The notes: generated from the letters alone by a model not told the origin. Positions 46,408 through 55,963 are shown, counted from the stretch's first letter. The stretch is DNA of 64,000 bases from Paraburkholderia agricolaris (GCF_009455635.1 NZ_QPER01000001.1:2976001-3040000), one strand, 5' to 3'. Made by a program: numbers and translations.

Positions 46408-47790
46408 CTATCCGGCATGAGCCGGCGTGCGGACGCGATAGGCCGCGCCAGGATGCGGCTCGGTCAGGCGCGGACCACGGCCATGCAGCTTTTCGCGCAG
46501 CGAGCCGGCGGTGTAATCGGTCTTGTAGACGCCGCGCCGTTGCAGTTCGGGCACAACCAGGTCGACGAAATCCGCGAAGCTCTCGTGAGTCAATGCATAA
46601 GCGAGATTGAAACCGTCGACGTCGGTCTCCTCGACCCACGACTGCAACTCGTCGGCGATCTCCTGCGGGCTGCCCACCGAAAGCGGTCCGAGGCCGCCAA
46701 TGCCGCCCCACTTCGCAATCTCGCGCACAGTCCACACGCGCGTCGGATCCGCGCTCGACAAAGCCTCCACGGCCGATTGCACGGCATTGCTCTCGATATA
46801 ACGCAGCGGTTCGTCGAGGTCGTACTTCGACAGGTCGATGCCGGTCCAGCCCGACATCAGCGCGAGCGCGCCCTCGTCGCTCGTATAGCGGCGATAGTCG
46901 GCGTGCTTCGCGTGCGCATCCGCGGACGTCTTGCCCGTAATCACCGTGTGCAGGTTGAAAATCAGCACGTCGTGCGGATCGCGGCCGAACGACTTCACGC
47001 GGGCCCGGATATCGGCGACAAAGTTCTTCAGGATCGTGCGCGACGGCGCGGCGATAAAGACGCACTCGGCGTGCTGCGCGGCAAAGTCCTTGCCCCGCTT
47101 CGACGCGCCCGCCTGGTAGAGCACCGGCGTGCGCTGCGGCGACGGTTCGCACAGGTGAATGCCTGGCACGTCGAAGTACTGCCCGCGGTGCTTGATCGGA
47201 TGGACCTTCGACGGCTCGGTGAAGACCTTCCGCACGGCGTCGCGCACTACGGCATCGTCTTCCCAGGAGGCTTCCCACAGTTTGTAGCAGACCTCCAGGT
47301 ATTCCTCGGCGAGCGAGTAGCGCTCGTCATGGTTGGCCTGCGCAGGCAGGCCGACATTCCGTGCCGCGCTGTCCAGATACGACGTCACGATGTTCCAGCC
47401 AACCCGGCCGTTGGTCAGGTGGTCGAGTGTCGACATGCGCCGCGCGAATGGATAGGGATGCTCGTACGAAAGCGAACAGGTCACCCCGAAGCCGAGGTGC
47501 TCGGTCACATTGGCCATTGCCGAGACGAGCAGAACAGGATCGTTGACCGGCACTTGCGCGGCCTGCCGGATCGCGGCTTCCGCATTGCCGTTGAAAACGT
47601 CGTAAATGCCCAGCACGTCGGCAATGAACAGTCCGTCGAACTTGCCGCGTTCGAGCAGTTTCGCGAGATCGGTCCAGTAGTCGAGTTGCCTGTAACGCCA
47701 GGACGTGTCGCGCGGATGCGCCCACAAGCCCGGCGACTGATGCCCCACGCAATTCATGTCGAATGCGTTGAGGCGGATTTCTCTGGCCAT
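46408..47790 (-). CDS. FMN-dependent monooxygenase, NtaA/DmoA-like
   Basis: A 460-residue LLM enzyme from a different branch than the neighbours. The N-terminal LNAFDMNCVGHQSPGLWAHP and the segment ADVLGIYDVFNG followed by VPVNDP resemble, from memory, DmoA, the dimethylsulfide monooxygenase of Hyphomicrobium. DmoA oxidises dimethylsulfide to methanethiol and formaldehyde. The match is by recognition, so the thioether substrate is a suggestion. It lies between the SfnB-like gene and the ribose-type binding-protein gene. Confidence 0.85.
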   Translation of the reverse strand: MAREIRLNAFDMNCVGHQSPGLWAHPRDTSWRYRQLDYWTDLAKLLERGKFDGLFIADVLGIYDVFNGNAEAAIRQAAQVPVNDPVLLVSAMANVTEHLGFGVTCSLSYEHPYPFARRMSTLDHLTNGRVGWNIVTSYLDSAARNVGLPAQANHDERYSLAEEYLEVCYKLWEASWEDDAVVRDAVRKVFTEPSKVHPIKHRGQYFDVPGIHLCEPSPQRTPVLYQAGASKRGKDFAAQHAECVFIAAPSRTILKNFVADIRARVKSFGRDPHDVLIFNLHTVITGKTSADAHAKHADYRRYTSDEGALALMSGWTGIDLSKYDLDEPLRYIESNAVQSAVEALSSADPTRVWTVREIAKWGGIGGLGPLSVGSPQEIADELQSWVEETDVDGFNLAYALTHESFADFVDLVVPELQRRGVYKTDYTAGSLREKLHGRGPRLTEPHPGAAYRVRTPAHAG

Positions 47791-47821
47791 GATCGAGTTC
47801 GGTTAGGGATTGCGGTTGGCG

Positions 47822-49060
47822 TCAATTCCAGGGATGACGTGCCGGCTTGACGCCGTTCAGATAGTAATTACCGACCAGGTGATACTTCCAGCGCACCGGA
47901 TCATGCAAGGTGTGAACGCGTGCGTTGCGCCAGTGCCTGTCGAGATTGTGTTCGCCGAGCGTCGCCTGGGTACCGGCCAGCTCGAACAGTTTTTCGCCTG
48001 CCAGCAACGCGGTTTCGGTCGTCAGCACTTTCGCTTCGCCCACCGCGACCGATGCGCGTGCCACGTCGTCTTCGCTTGTTTCAGCCTTTGCTGCAATCTC
48101 GTCGATGACACGCGCGGCGCGTTCGAGCAAAGCTTCTGCGGCGTGCAACTGGATATGCAAACGACCGATCTCGCGCACAGTCAGCGGATCGTCGCTTGCG
48201 CGCTCGACGCCACTGTCGATCCAGGGCCGCGAGCGCTCGCGAACGAACGTCAGCGTATCGTCGAGCGCGGCTCTCGCGATGCCCGCGTCGATGGCGGCCT
48301 GAATGATCTGGGAGATCGGACCGTTGAGCGTCGGATAATCGGACACACGGTGCGCCGGCAGCACATGCGAGGCCGGCACGCGCACGTTTTCCAGCACCAC
48401 GGTGCCGCTTGCGGTGGTGCGCTGACCGAAGCCCGACCAGTCGTCGATCACGGTCAACCCGGGGGTGCCCTTTGGAATGTAGGCGAGCCAGCCTTTGCGC
48501 TCGCCGTCGAGCCCCAGCACGGGGACGAAGTCGGCAAACAGCGCACCGGTCGAATAGAACTTGGTGCCATCGACAACGTACTCGCCGCCGTCCTGCTTCA
48601 CGCTCGTCTTCAGGTCGAGCACGTTCTTCGTGCCCTTCTCCGAAAAACCGTTGCCGAAACGCTTACCGGCCAGCACCTGGGCGAAGAAATACTTTTTCTG
48701 CTCCTGCGTGCCGGTGAGCGCGATCACGTCGACGAGGCCGAAATGATTCTGCGGCAACTGCCCGAGCGACGGATCCGCTGCTGCAATGATCTTGACGACT
48801 TCCGTTAAGGTTACGAAAGAGACGCCCGCGCCGCCGTATTCCTTCGGCACTGTGATGGCCCACAGCCCCGACTGCGAAAACCATTCGATCTCCTCGCGGG
48901 GCAAACGGCGTTCGCTATCGCGCCCGGCGGCGCCTTGCGCGAGGCGGCCCGCAAGCTCGTGGGCCACCGCGATGGCCTGCGCGTCATCGGCGATTACACG
49001 CACCGTATGCCGACTCTCACTATGCGTGTTCGATGAAGCCGCTTCGCCAAGCTCTGCCAT
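47822..49060 (-). CDS. SfnB-family sulfur acquisition oxidoreductase
   Basis: A 412-residue acyl-CoA dehydrogenase-like flavoprotein. TVPKEYGGAGVSFVTLTEVV, PQNHFGLVDVIALTGTQEQ, DDWSGFGQRTTASGTVVLEN and the C-terminal HDPVRWKYHLVGNYYLNGV are the marks of the SfnB family, linked to dimethylsulfone and methanesulfonate use in pseudomonads. GGAG lies eight bases before the ATG at 49060. It is 31 bases upstream of the DmoA-like gene on the same strand. It is closer in type to the protein at 18489 than to that at 38524. Confidence 0.9.
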   Translation of the reverse strand: MAELGEAASSNTHSESRHTVRVIADDAQAIAVAHELAGRLAQGAAGRDSERRLPREEIEWFSQSGLWAITVPKEYGGAGVSFVTLTEVVKIIAAADPSLGQLPQNHFGLVDVIALTGTQEQKKYFFAQVLAGKRFGNGFSEKGTKNVLDLKTSVKQDGGEYVVDGTKFYSTGALFADFVPVLGLDGERKGWLAYIPKGTPGLTVIDDWSGFGQRTTASGTVVLENVRVPASHVLPAHRVSDYPTLNGPISQIIQAAIDAGIARAALDDTLTFVRERSRPWIDSGVERASDDPLTVREIGRLHIQLHAAEALLERAARVIDEIAAKAETSEDDVARASVAVGEAKVLTTETALLAGEKLFELAGTQATLGEHNLDRHWRNARVHTLHDPVRWKYHLVGNYYLNGVKPARHPWN

Positions 49061-49181
49061 GGAAATCTCCGCTCGAATGACTGTGCGCTCAATCTATCAG
49101 CGGACACCGCACGCGCAAACTGAACGATTCGGCAATCGATATTCCTTCGGATGGCAAACAACTTTCGGCGGCACGCGCGGT

Positions 49182-50237
49182 TCACGCCCGTGAGTCGGCA
49201 GGCCGTCCGACACTGAAGGTGAACGCCAGCGCAAGAACCAGTAGCGCGCCCTTGATGAAATCCTGCATGTAATACGGTGCATTCAGCATGGTCAAGCCGT
49301 TGAGCAGCACGCCGACGAACACGGCCCCCACTACGGTGCCAAACACGTTGGGCCGCTTCGCGCCCCACACCGCATAGCCCATCAGCGCAGCCGCCACGGC
49401 GTCGAGCAGCAGGGAGTGACCCGCGCTGACGTCGCCCCGCCCGACCCGCGCCGCGATCAGCACCCCGCCCAACGACGCAATCGCGCCCGAGGCGACATAG
49501 GCCGCGATCCGGTAGCGGGCCGTGGGCGCACCCGCCAGCCGCGCGGCCGTCTCATTGCCGCCGATCGCATAGATCACCCGGCCCCAGCGCGTCGCCTCCA
49601 TGACGAGGCAGGCCAGCACCGTCAGCACGGCGAGAATCACGACGGGCAACGGCACGACGTCGAACAGACGCAGACGCCCCAGAGCCAGAAACGCGTCGGA
49701 GAACGTACCGCTCGCCTCCGTGCCGTCGGGCAACACGGTACCGGTTGCCAGTGAGCGGCCGCCCGTCGGTATCAGTTGCAGGCCGGCCAGCAGGAACAGC
49801 GTGCCAAGCGTGGCCAGCTGGTCCGGCACCCGCAGCCGCGTGATCAGCAAACCGTTGAACAGGCCGGCCGCGACGCCGAGCGCCACGCAGGCGGCCACCG
49901 CTGCGAGCGCGCTGCCATGCCAGACAATCAGCACGTAGCTGGCCGCCATCTGCGCCGACGCAGCCACGCTGCCCACCGAAAGATCGAAGCCGCCCGCGGC
50001 CAGGGTGACGGTCACGCCAATGCCGAGCAAGGCCACGATCGAGACGGCCTGAAGAATGCTGAACAGATTGTCGATGTTCAGGAAAGCGGGCTCCCTGGCG
50101 GCGAACACCACAATCAGAATCGCCAGCACGAGCAGGATGCCGGTACGCTCCAGATGATCGCGCAAGCGCCGCCATGCTGACTGCGCCGGTTGGCCGGATG
50201 CCGCGTGAGCGTCGATAGAAGGTGCGAGGGGTTTCAT
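49182..50237 (-). CDS. Ribose-type ABC transporter permease (RbsC-like)
   Basis: A 351-residue inner-membrane permease with eight to ten hydrophobic segments and the RbsC-family motif AAGGFDLSVGSV. The N-terminal 30 residues are cytoplasmic and hydrophilic. It follows the ATPase gene by 16 bases and is 121 bases ahead of the SfnB-like gene. Together with 45237 and 50254 it forms a complete ribose-type importer. Confidence 0.92.
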   Translation of the reverse strand: MKPLAPSIDAHAASGQPAQSAWRRLRDHLERTGILLVLAILIVVFAAREPAFLNIDNLFSILQAVSIVALLGIGVTVTLAAGGFDLSVGSVAASAQMAASYVLIVWHGSALAAVAACVALGVAAGLFNGLLITRLRVPDQLATLGTLFLLAGLQLIPTGGRSLATGTVLPDGTEASGTFSDAFLALGRLRLFDVVPLPVVILAVLTVLACLVMEATRWGRVIYAIGGNETAARLAGAPTARYRIAAYVASGAIASLGGVLIAARVGRGDVSAGHSLLLDAVAAALMGYAVWGAKRPNVFGTVVGAVFVGVLLNGLTMLNAPYYMQDFIKGALLVLALAFTFSVGRPADSRA

Positions 50238-50253
50238 GGATCAGATTTGGCGT

Positions 50254-51813
50254 TCACGTCGTGGGGGATTGAGCAGTTAACTGAACTGTGGAGTGAATCG
50301 TTGAGCGTTCCAGCGTCGCCCGATCGAAGCGCACGACGCGATCCGCAATCTCCAGCGCTTCTTCGAGATCGCTGACGAACACGATCGTCGCCCGTTCGCG
50401 AGCATGCCGCCGCAAGGTATCGACGATATCGGCGCGCGCGCCGGCGTCGACGCCCTGAAACGGTTCGTCGAGCAGCAACAGGCGCGCGCGTTCGACATGC
50501 CAGCGCGCAAGCACGACTTTCTGCTGATTGCCGCCGGACAGGCGCGTCAGCCGGTCGTCGGGACCGGTGCAACGAATGCCGAAGGTTTTGATCGCTGCGC
50601 TCGCGGCATCGCGCTCTACCGTCTCACGTATCGCGCCGCGCCCGAACCAGTGCGACAGAAACGGAAAGCTGAGCGTGCCCGCGATCGATGCAAACGGCAC
50701 GCTGTCGGGAAACAACGAGGTGCGCCAGCGATCTTCGCCGGCGAGGAACACACCGGCGCGAATCGCGTCGGCCGGAGAACGGGGGCGCCATGGTTTGCCG
50801 TCGAGCACCATCCGGCCGCTACTGGCGCGCGCCGCACCAAAGATCGCTCTGGCGAGACGCGATTTGCCGCCGCCTACCGGCCCGGCGATCGCGACGATCT
50901 CGCCGCGCCGGACGTCGAGATCGAATGGCAGGCTGGCCGGCGTCAACTGGAAGTCGTGCACGCTGAAACAGGGTTCAAGCGTGGCGCCGCCCTGTGCCGC
51001 CCTGGTCTGCTGGTTTCGGCCCTGTGGCAGGGGCCGTCCAATCATCGTCTCGACGGCAGCGTCGAAATCGATTGGAGGATGCAGGTCGGCGACGAGATGT
51101 CCGTCGCGTACGATTGCCACCCGGTTCGCCATACGCCTCAAATCGCCCAGCCGGTGCGACACCAGCAGAATCGCGACGCCTTCTTCCCGCAATGGCTCAA
51201 GCCGCATGAACAACCGCTCGGCTTCGGCGGCGGACAGGCTGGCGGTGGGTTCATCGAGAACCAGCAACCTCGGGCATGCGGCCAGCGCGCGCGCCAACGT
51301 GACGAGTTGCTGATTCGCGAGCGACAGCGAGGCAAGCGGTGCCGACAGATCGGCATCCAGCCCGACCCGCTCAGCCAGCGGTCTTGCCGCCTCGCGCCGT
51401 GCTGCCGGCGGCACGCGCCAGGGCGACGCCCGATCGCACAGGCGGTCGAGCAACAGGTTATCCGCGATCGACAGTGCCGGTACCACCGCGTCGGCGATCG
51501 ACTGATGCACCGTGGCAATGCCCAGTTGTTTGGCCGCCTGAGGCGATGTGGGCCGATACGGTTTGCCCTGCAGCGTCAGGGTCCCGCCGTCAGGCGCGTA
51601 CACGCCGCTGAGGATTTTGACGAGTGTGGATTTGCCCGCCCCGTTGGCGCCCATCAACGCGACGACTTCGCCAGGGTGGATCGAGAAATCGAGTTTCGAT
51701 AGCGCGACGGTTGCACCAAAGTGCTTCGTGAGCGCGGAGGCAGTCAGGATCGGCTCGTTCGGGCGCGAAACGTTCTCCGTGCCGTCAGGAAGCGCTGATC
51801 TGGTCGATTTCAT
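50254..51813 (-). CDS. Ribose-type ABC transporter ATP-binding protein (RbsA-like, two domains)
   Basis: A tandem ATPase of about 519 residues. Domain 1 has Walker A GANGAGKST (about 55-63) and a normal signature. Domain 2 carries GPVGGGKSRL, which keeps the Walker lysine and serine, whereas RbsA-type second domains often degenerate here. The C-terminal signature is LSGGNQQK. The start is uncertain: ATGs at 51813, 51825 and 51870 are all possible and none has a strong ribosome site; homology begins after the first. It heads the leftward importer-plus-enzyme unit. Confidence 0.88.
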   Translation of the reverse strand: MKSTRSALPDGTENVSRPNEPILTASALTKHFGATVALSKLDFSIHPGEVVALMGANGAGKSTLVKILSGVYAPDGGTLTLQGKPYRPTSPQAAKQLGIATVHQSIADAVVPALSIADNLLLDRLCDRASPWRVPPAARREAARPLAERVGLDADLSAPLASLSLANQQLVTLARALAACPRLLVLDEPTASLSAAEAERLFMRLEPLREEGVAILLVSHRLGDLRRMANRVAIVRDGHLVADLHPPIDFDAAVETMIGRPLPQGRNQQTRAAQGGATLEPCFSVHDFQLTPASLPFDLDVRRGEIVAIAGPVGGGKSRLARAIFGAARASSGRMVLDGKPWRPRSPADAIRAGVFLAGEDRWRTSLFPDSVPFASIAGTLSFPFLSHWFGRGAIRETVERDAASAAIKTFGIRCTGPDDRLTRLSGGNQQKVVLARWHVERARLLLLDEPFQGVDAGARADIVDTLRRHARERATIVFVSDLEEALEIADRVVRFDRATLERSTIHSTVQLTAQSPTT

Positions 51814-52150
51814 GAGGAGCGTCATGTGCCTGAGAAAGTGGTGACGATCCGGCAGGAATGCGCGAAACATGCGCACCGTCCGTCATCCGGGAATGATTGT
51901 CTGCCTGGGCGGGATGCGCGGAGAACCAATTTGTTCTGATATGCAAAGCGTCGCACGCGGCGAACCGTAGGCTTTTCGCAAGCAGGTGCTTTGAATTACG
52001 CGGCAACAGCGGTCCTTGCCGCGCGCTTAGTCTGCCCGGGCATATCGATGCCACAATTCCTTCGTGGTCGCGAACCATCCGCTCCTCGACAATGGACGGA
52101 TCGCTCAGCGCGCTCGTTCGTTGCTGGCTGCTCCCGCATTCGACAAGACC
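51814..52150. promoter_or_regulatory. Divergent intergenic region between importer unit and NtaA-type gene
   Basis: About 337 bases with no supported gene. It contains the second copy of the bipartite element at 51923-51949. Promoters for the leftward RbsA-like unit and the rightward monooxygenase must lie here. Apart from the element I see no further clear structure; an open frame upstream of 52151 lacks a ribosome site and family similarity. Confidence 0.5.
51923..51949 (+). promoter_or_regulatory. Bipartite upstream element GAACCAAT-N8-ATATGCAAAGC (second copy)
   Basis: GAACCAAT (51923-51930), eight bases, ATATGCAAAGC (51939-51949): all 19 fixed bases and the spacing are the same as at 34779-34805, while the eight-base spacer differs. 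It is about 110 bases upstream of the RbsA-like start and 200 bases upstream of the NtaA-type start. Confidence 0.5.
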
Positions 52151-53506
52151 ATGAGAACCGACCCGCCCCGTCAGCTTCATCTGAACGTCAACATCCTCCA
52201 CTCCGGTTTTGTCCCTTCCGCATGGCGTACACAGGAAGCCGATCCGCGCGCTTTTGTCGATATAGCTCACTACGTTCGCGTCGCGCAGATTGCCGAGGCC
52301 GCGAAATTCGATGCGGTGTTTCTCGCGGATAACGCGTCGATTGCCGACCAGATCGATTTCCGCCCGATCACGGCGCTTGAGCCGACCGTGCTGCTCGCCG
52401 GCATTGCCGCGGCCACGACGCATATCGGCGTCATCGGCACGGCATCGACGAGTTATAACGAGCCGTATAACATCGCACGCCGCTTTGCCACGCTCGATCA
52501 GCTCAGTGCGGGCCGCGCAGGCTGGAACATCGTGACGACCGCCGATCTCGGCTCAGCCCGCAATTTTGGGCGCGAGGCGGTGCCCGACCATGCGCAACGC
52601 TACGAGCGCGCAGCCGAGTTCACCGAGGTGGTGAAGGCGCTGTGGGATAGCTGGGAAGACGACGCCTTTATCGGCGACAAGACGAGCGGCCGTTTCATCG
52701 ACGCCACGAAGGTGCATCGCATCGACCATCGCGGCAAATACTTCAGCGTCGATGGCCCGTTCAATCTGCCGCGTAGCGCCCAGGGGCACCCGGTGCTGAT
52801 CCAGGCCGGCGGCTCGGCCGACGGACGCGAACTCGCAGCGCGGCACGCGGAAGCGGTGTTCTCCGCGTCACAGTCGTTCGACGAAGCCGCCGCCTATGCG
52901 CGCGAACTGAAATCTCGCGCGGCAGCGTGGGGACGCGGCAACGATGCGATTCGCGTGCTACCCGGTCTCACGACCATCATCGGCGCAACCGAAGCCGAGG
53001 CTTTGCGCCGCCGCGATGAACTGGTCGATCTGATTCCATGGAGCTACAGCCTCACCCGGCTAGCCGGCATACTGGGCATCAGCGTCGAGCGCCTGAAACT
53101 CGACGAACGCCTGCCGGACGATCTCTCGTTGCCCGGCGGCGGCAACGGCAATCACACGTTCTTCCACGCCACGCTCGCGCAGGCGCGCACGCACGGCTAC
53201 ACCGCGCGCCAGTTGATCCGCGCGCTGGCGGGCGGTGGCGGACATCGTGTGGTCGTCGGCACGCCGGAACAGATTGCCGACGACATCGAGCACTGGTTCA
53301 AAGGCGGCGCCGCCGACGGTTTCAATCTGATGCCGGATGTGCTGCCGGGTGGCTTGCAGGACTTCACTGATGGCGTGGTTCCGCTGCTGCAGCAGCGCGG
53401 CATTTTCCGCACTGACTACGAAGGGCGTACGCTGCGCGAACACTTCAGGCTGCAACGCCCTTTCAGCCGCCACCTGCACCCGCGGGAAGCGGCCGAGACC
53501 GCGTAA
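52151..53506 (+). CDS. FMN-dependent monooxygenase, NtaA/DszA family
   Basis: A 451-residue LLM monooxygenase. FDAVFLADNASIADQ, FATLDQLSAGRAGWNIVTT and the C-terminal DYEGRTLREHFRL identify the family. It lacks the GHHIAAWRHP motif near the N-terminus and has HSGFVPSAWR in its place, so it belongs to another substrate group than 16100 and 43847. The ATG at 52151 starts the family domain. It stands alone on the plus strand and converges on another monooxygenase gene. Confidence 0.88.
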   Translation: MRTDPPRQLHLNVNILHSGFVPSAWRTQEADPRAFVDIAHYVRVAQIAEAAKFDAVFLADNASIADQIDFRPITALEPTVLLAGIAAATTHIGVIGTASTSYNEPYNIARRFATLDQLSAGRAGWNIVTTADLGSARNFGREAVPDHAQRYERAAEFTEVVKALWDSWEDDAFIGDKTSGRFIDATKVHRIDHRGKYFSVDGPFNLPRSAQGHPVLIQAGGSADGRELAARHAEAVFSASQSFDEAAAYARELKSRAAAWGRGNDAIRVLPGLTTIIGATEAEALRRRDELVDLIPWSYSLTRLAGILGISVERLKLDERLPDDLSLPGGGNGNHTFFHATLAQARTHGYTARQLIRALAGGGGHRVVVGTPEQIADDIEHWFKGGAADGFNLMPDVLPGGLQDFTDGVVPLLQQRGIFRTDYEGRTLREHFRLQRPFSRHLHPREAAETA

Positions 53507-53523
53507 GGCTGGCGGGTCCTGCC

Positions 53524-53552
53524 AAGCCCGTGCCTGTTCAGCGCGGGCTTGC
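53524..53552. terminator. Hairpin between convergent monooxygenase genes
   Basis: CAAGCCCG - 13 bases - CGGGCTTG gives a perfect 8-bp stem in the 104-base gap between two convergent genes. A bidirectional terminator is plausible, but no T-tract is present. Confidence 0.4.
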
Positions 53553-53610
53553 ACTACCTGTCGAACGCGACGTGAAATAAGTCGAATGATGGTTCAGTGA
53601 TTCGCTCATC

Positions 53611-54933
53611 TCAGCGGGCAAAAAACCGGTTGTCAGGCCGTGGCAATCCCAGATTCTCGCGCAGCGTCGTGCCTTCGTATTCGCGCCGAAACAGGCCGCG
53701 TCTTTGCAATTCAGGAATGACTTTATCCACGAAGTCGTCAAGGCCGCCCGGCAGATACGGGAACATCACGTTGAACCCGTCCGAGCCCTCCTCCACCAGC
53801 CATTGCTCCATCTGATCGGCAATCGTTTTCGCCGTGCCGACCATCTCGAGCCCTGAGTATCCGCCAATACGCTGGGCGAGTTGACGAATCGTCAGCCCGT
53901 CGCGCTGCGCCCATTCCACTACCCGTTGCCGTGCAGTCCGGCTTGCATTGGTCTCCGGAATCTCGGGCAACGGACCGTCCGGATCGAAACCGGACACGTC
54001 GTGCCCCAATGCGATCGACAGCGAAGCGATTCCGCTCTCGTAGTGAACGAAGGTATCGAGCCGCGCGCGGATTTCCTGAGCCTCCTCCAACGTATCGCCC
54101 ACCACCACGAAAGCGGCCGGCAAGATTTTCATGTGATCGCGTGCCCGGCCAAGCTTTTCCATCCGGCCTTTCACATCGGCATAGAAGCGCTTGCCGTCGG
54201 CCAGCAGGCTTTGCGCGGTGAACACCACCTCGGCGGTCTCAGCCGCGATCTGGCGCCCTGCTTCCGATGAACCGGCCTGCACGATGACGGGCCACCCCTG
54301 AATCGGACGGGCAATATTCAACGGCCCGCGCACCGAGAAGTTCTCGCTCCTGTAGTTCAGCACATGGAGCTTTTGCGGATCGAAGAATGTGCCGGTTTCC
54401 GTATCGCGGATAAAGGCATCGTCGGCCCAACTGTCCCAGAGGCCCGTGACCACATCGAAGAACTCGCGGGCACGCCGGTAGCGTTCGTCGTGCTCGACAT
54501 GCTCGTCGAGGCCGAAATTGAGCGCGGCATCGGGATTCGACGTCGTCACGAGATTCCATCCCGCCCGGCCGCCGCTGATATGGTCGAGCGACGCAAAACG
54601 TCTGGCGACGTGATAAGGCGCGTCGAACGTGGTGGACGCGGTTGCAACGAGTCCCAACCGTTCCGTGACCGCGGCCAGCGCGGGCAGCAGCGTCAGCGGT
54701 TCGAACGAGGTCACCGTGTGGCTATGCTTGAGCGCGTCGAGCGGCATGTTGAGCACCGCGAGGTGGTCGGCCATGAAAAACGCGTCGAAGCGGCCACGCT
54801 CGAGCGTCTGCGCGAAGCGCTTCAGATGCGTGAAGTTGAAGTTGGCATCGGGATAGGCGCCAGGATAGCGCCATGCGCCGGTATGAATGGTTGTCGGACG
54901 CATGAAAGCGCCGAGGCGAAGCTGACGTGACAT
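53611..54933 (-). CDS. FMN-dependent monooxygenase, NtaA/DszA family
   Basis: A 440-residue LLM monooxygenase. LRLGAFMRPTTIHTGAWRYP at the N-terminus, FASLDHISGGRAGWN in the middle and EYEGTTLRENLGLPRP at the C-terminus are visible family features. The HTGAWRYP motif differs from the HHIAAWRHP of 16100 and 43847, suggesting a different ligand. GGAG precedes the ATG. It is divergent from the GntR regulator gene across 250 bases and could be under its control. Confidence 0.9.
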   Translation of the reverse strand: MSRQLRLGAFMRPTTIHTGAWRYPGAYPDANFNFTHLKRFAQTLERGRFDAFFMADHLAVLNMPLDALKHSHTVTSFEPLTLLPALAAVTERLGLVATASTTFDAPYHVARRFASLDHISGGRAGWNLVTTSNPDAALNFGLDEHVEHDERYRRAREFFDVVTGLWDSWADDAFIRDTETGTFFDPQKLHVLNYRSENFSVRGPLNIARPIQGWPVIVQAGSSEAGRQIAAETAEVVFTAQSLLADGKRFYADVKGRMEKLGRARDHMKILPAAFVVVGDTLEEAQEIRARLDTFVHYESGIASLSIALGHDVSGFDPDGPLPEIPETNASRTARQRVVEWAQRDGLTIRQLAQRIGGYSGLEMVGTAKTIADQMEQWLVEEGSDGFNVMFPYLPGGLDDFVDKVIPELQRRGLFRREYEGTTLRENLGLPRPDNRFFAR

Positions 54934-55149
54934 GTAGCAAGCTCCATCGCAAACAGGTCGGGCCAGTTTAATCGGCCTTCACCAAGGCTGCTTGGCGCCG
55001 CCCACCGCTTTGCACCCACCCGTATCAACCTGCTGAACCCGCTGCGCCGGGCGCCGGCGCTAACCGGCACGCCGAAAGCTCTCCCGCAGAAATACAAAGC
55101 ACAAAATCTTCGTTCGCCCGCCGCGGCTCCATCACTAGACTGTGCTGCA

Positions 55150-55165
55150 ACTTGTCATAACAAGT
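55150..55165. promoter_or_regulatory. Candidate GntR/HutC operator
   Basis: ACTTGT-CATA-ACAAGT is an inverted repeat with 6-bp arms, 18 bases before the GntR start codon. HutC-subfamily regulators are known to bind sites of the type TTGT-N4-ACAA, so autoregulation is likely. Confidence 0.5.
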
Positions 55166-55183
55166 ACGGATACCCCACAGATC

Positions 55184-55963
55184 ATGCTGAAACCCGACCC
55201 GGCCAACGTGCTGCCGCTTTCCGCCGCCCCGCTCTACGAGCAGATCAAGACGGCGTTGCGCGCGCGCATTCTCGACGGCACCTATCCGGCCCATTCGCAG
55301 ATGCCGTCCGAAAGCGACCTCTGCACGATGTTCAACGTCAGCCGCATCACCGTGCGGCAAGCGCTCGGCGATCTGCAAAAGGAAGGCCTCGTTTTCAAGC
55401 TTCACGGCAAGGGTACCTTTGTCGCCAAGCCGAAAGCGTTCCAGAACGTCAGCGCGTTGCAAGGCTTTGCCGAGGCGATGTCGTCGATGGGCTATGAAAT
55501 CGTCAACCAGCTCAAACATATCCGCTTCATCCCGGCCACCGCGCACATCGCAAGCCGCCTGCAACTGCCGGAAGGCACGAAGGTCGCCGAAATCCATCGG
55601 GTGCGTCTGCTCAATCGCGAACCGGTGTCGCTCGAAATCACGTGGGTGCCGGAAGCATTGGGCAAACGCCTCGCCGGCGCGGACCTCGTCACGCGCGACA
55701 TCTTCCTGATTCTCGAGAACGACTGCGCCGTGCCGCTCGGCCACGCCGACATCTCCATCGACGCGATTCTCGCCGACGATGAAATCGTCGAGGCCCTGAA
55801 TGTTGAAGAAGGCAGCCCCGTGCTGCGCATCGAACGTCTTACACATAGCGCGGACGGCACGCCAATCGACTACGAATACCTCTATTTCCGCGGCGACGCG
55901 TTTCAATACCGCTTTCGCATCGACCGTCAGAAAGAGAAGAAAAGCACAAGGAAGACGAAATGA
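55184..55963 (+). CDS. GntR-family regulator, HutC subfamily (UTRA domain)
   Basis: A 259-residue regulator. The N-terminal winged helix-turn-helix is at about 17-82 (PSESDLCTMFNVSRITVRQA, GKGTFV). The remainder is a UTRA ligand-binding domain (about 95-240). The ATG at 55184 was chosen because homology begins there; a 14-residue extension would overlap the operator. Its stop overlaps the flavoprotein start (ATGA), so it is translated with the AprA-like gene and most likely controls this whole unit in response to its substrate. Confidence 0.9.
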   Translation: MLKPDPANVLPLSAAPLYEQIKTALRARILDGTYPAHSQMPSESDLCTMFNVSRITVRQALGDLQKEGLVFKLHGKGTFVAKPKAFQNVSALQGFAEAMSSMGYEIVNQLKHIRFIPATAHIASRLQLPEGTKVAEIHRVRLLNREPVSLEITWVPEALGKRLAGADLVTRDIFLILENDCAVPLGHADISIDAILADDEIVEALNVEEGSPVLRIERLTHSADGTPIDYEYLYFRGDAFQYRFRIDRQKEKKSTRKTK

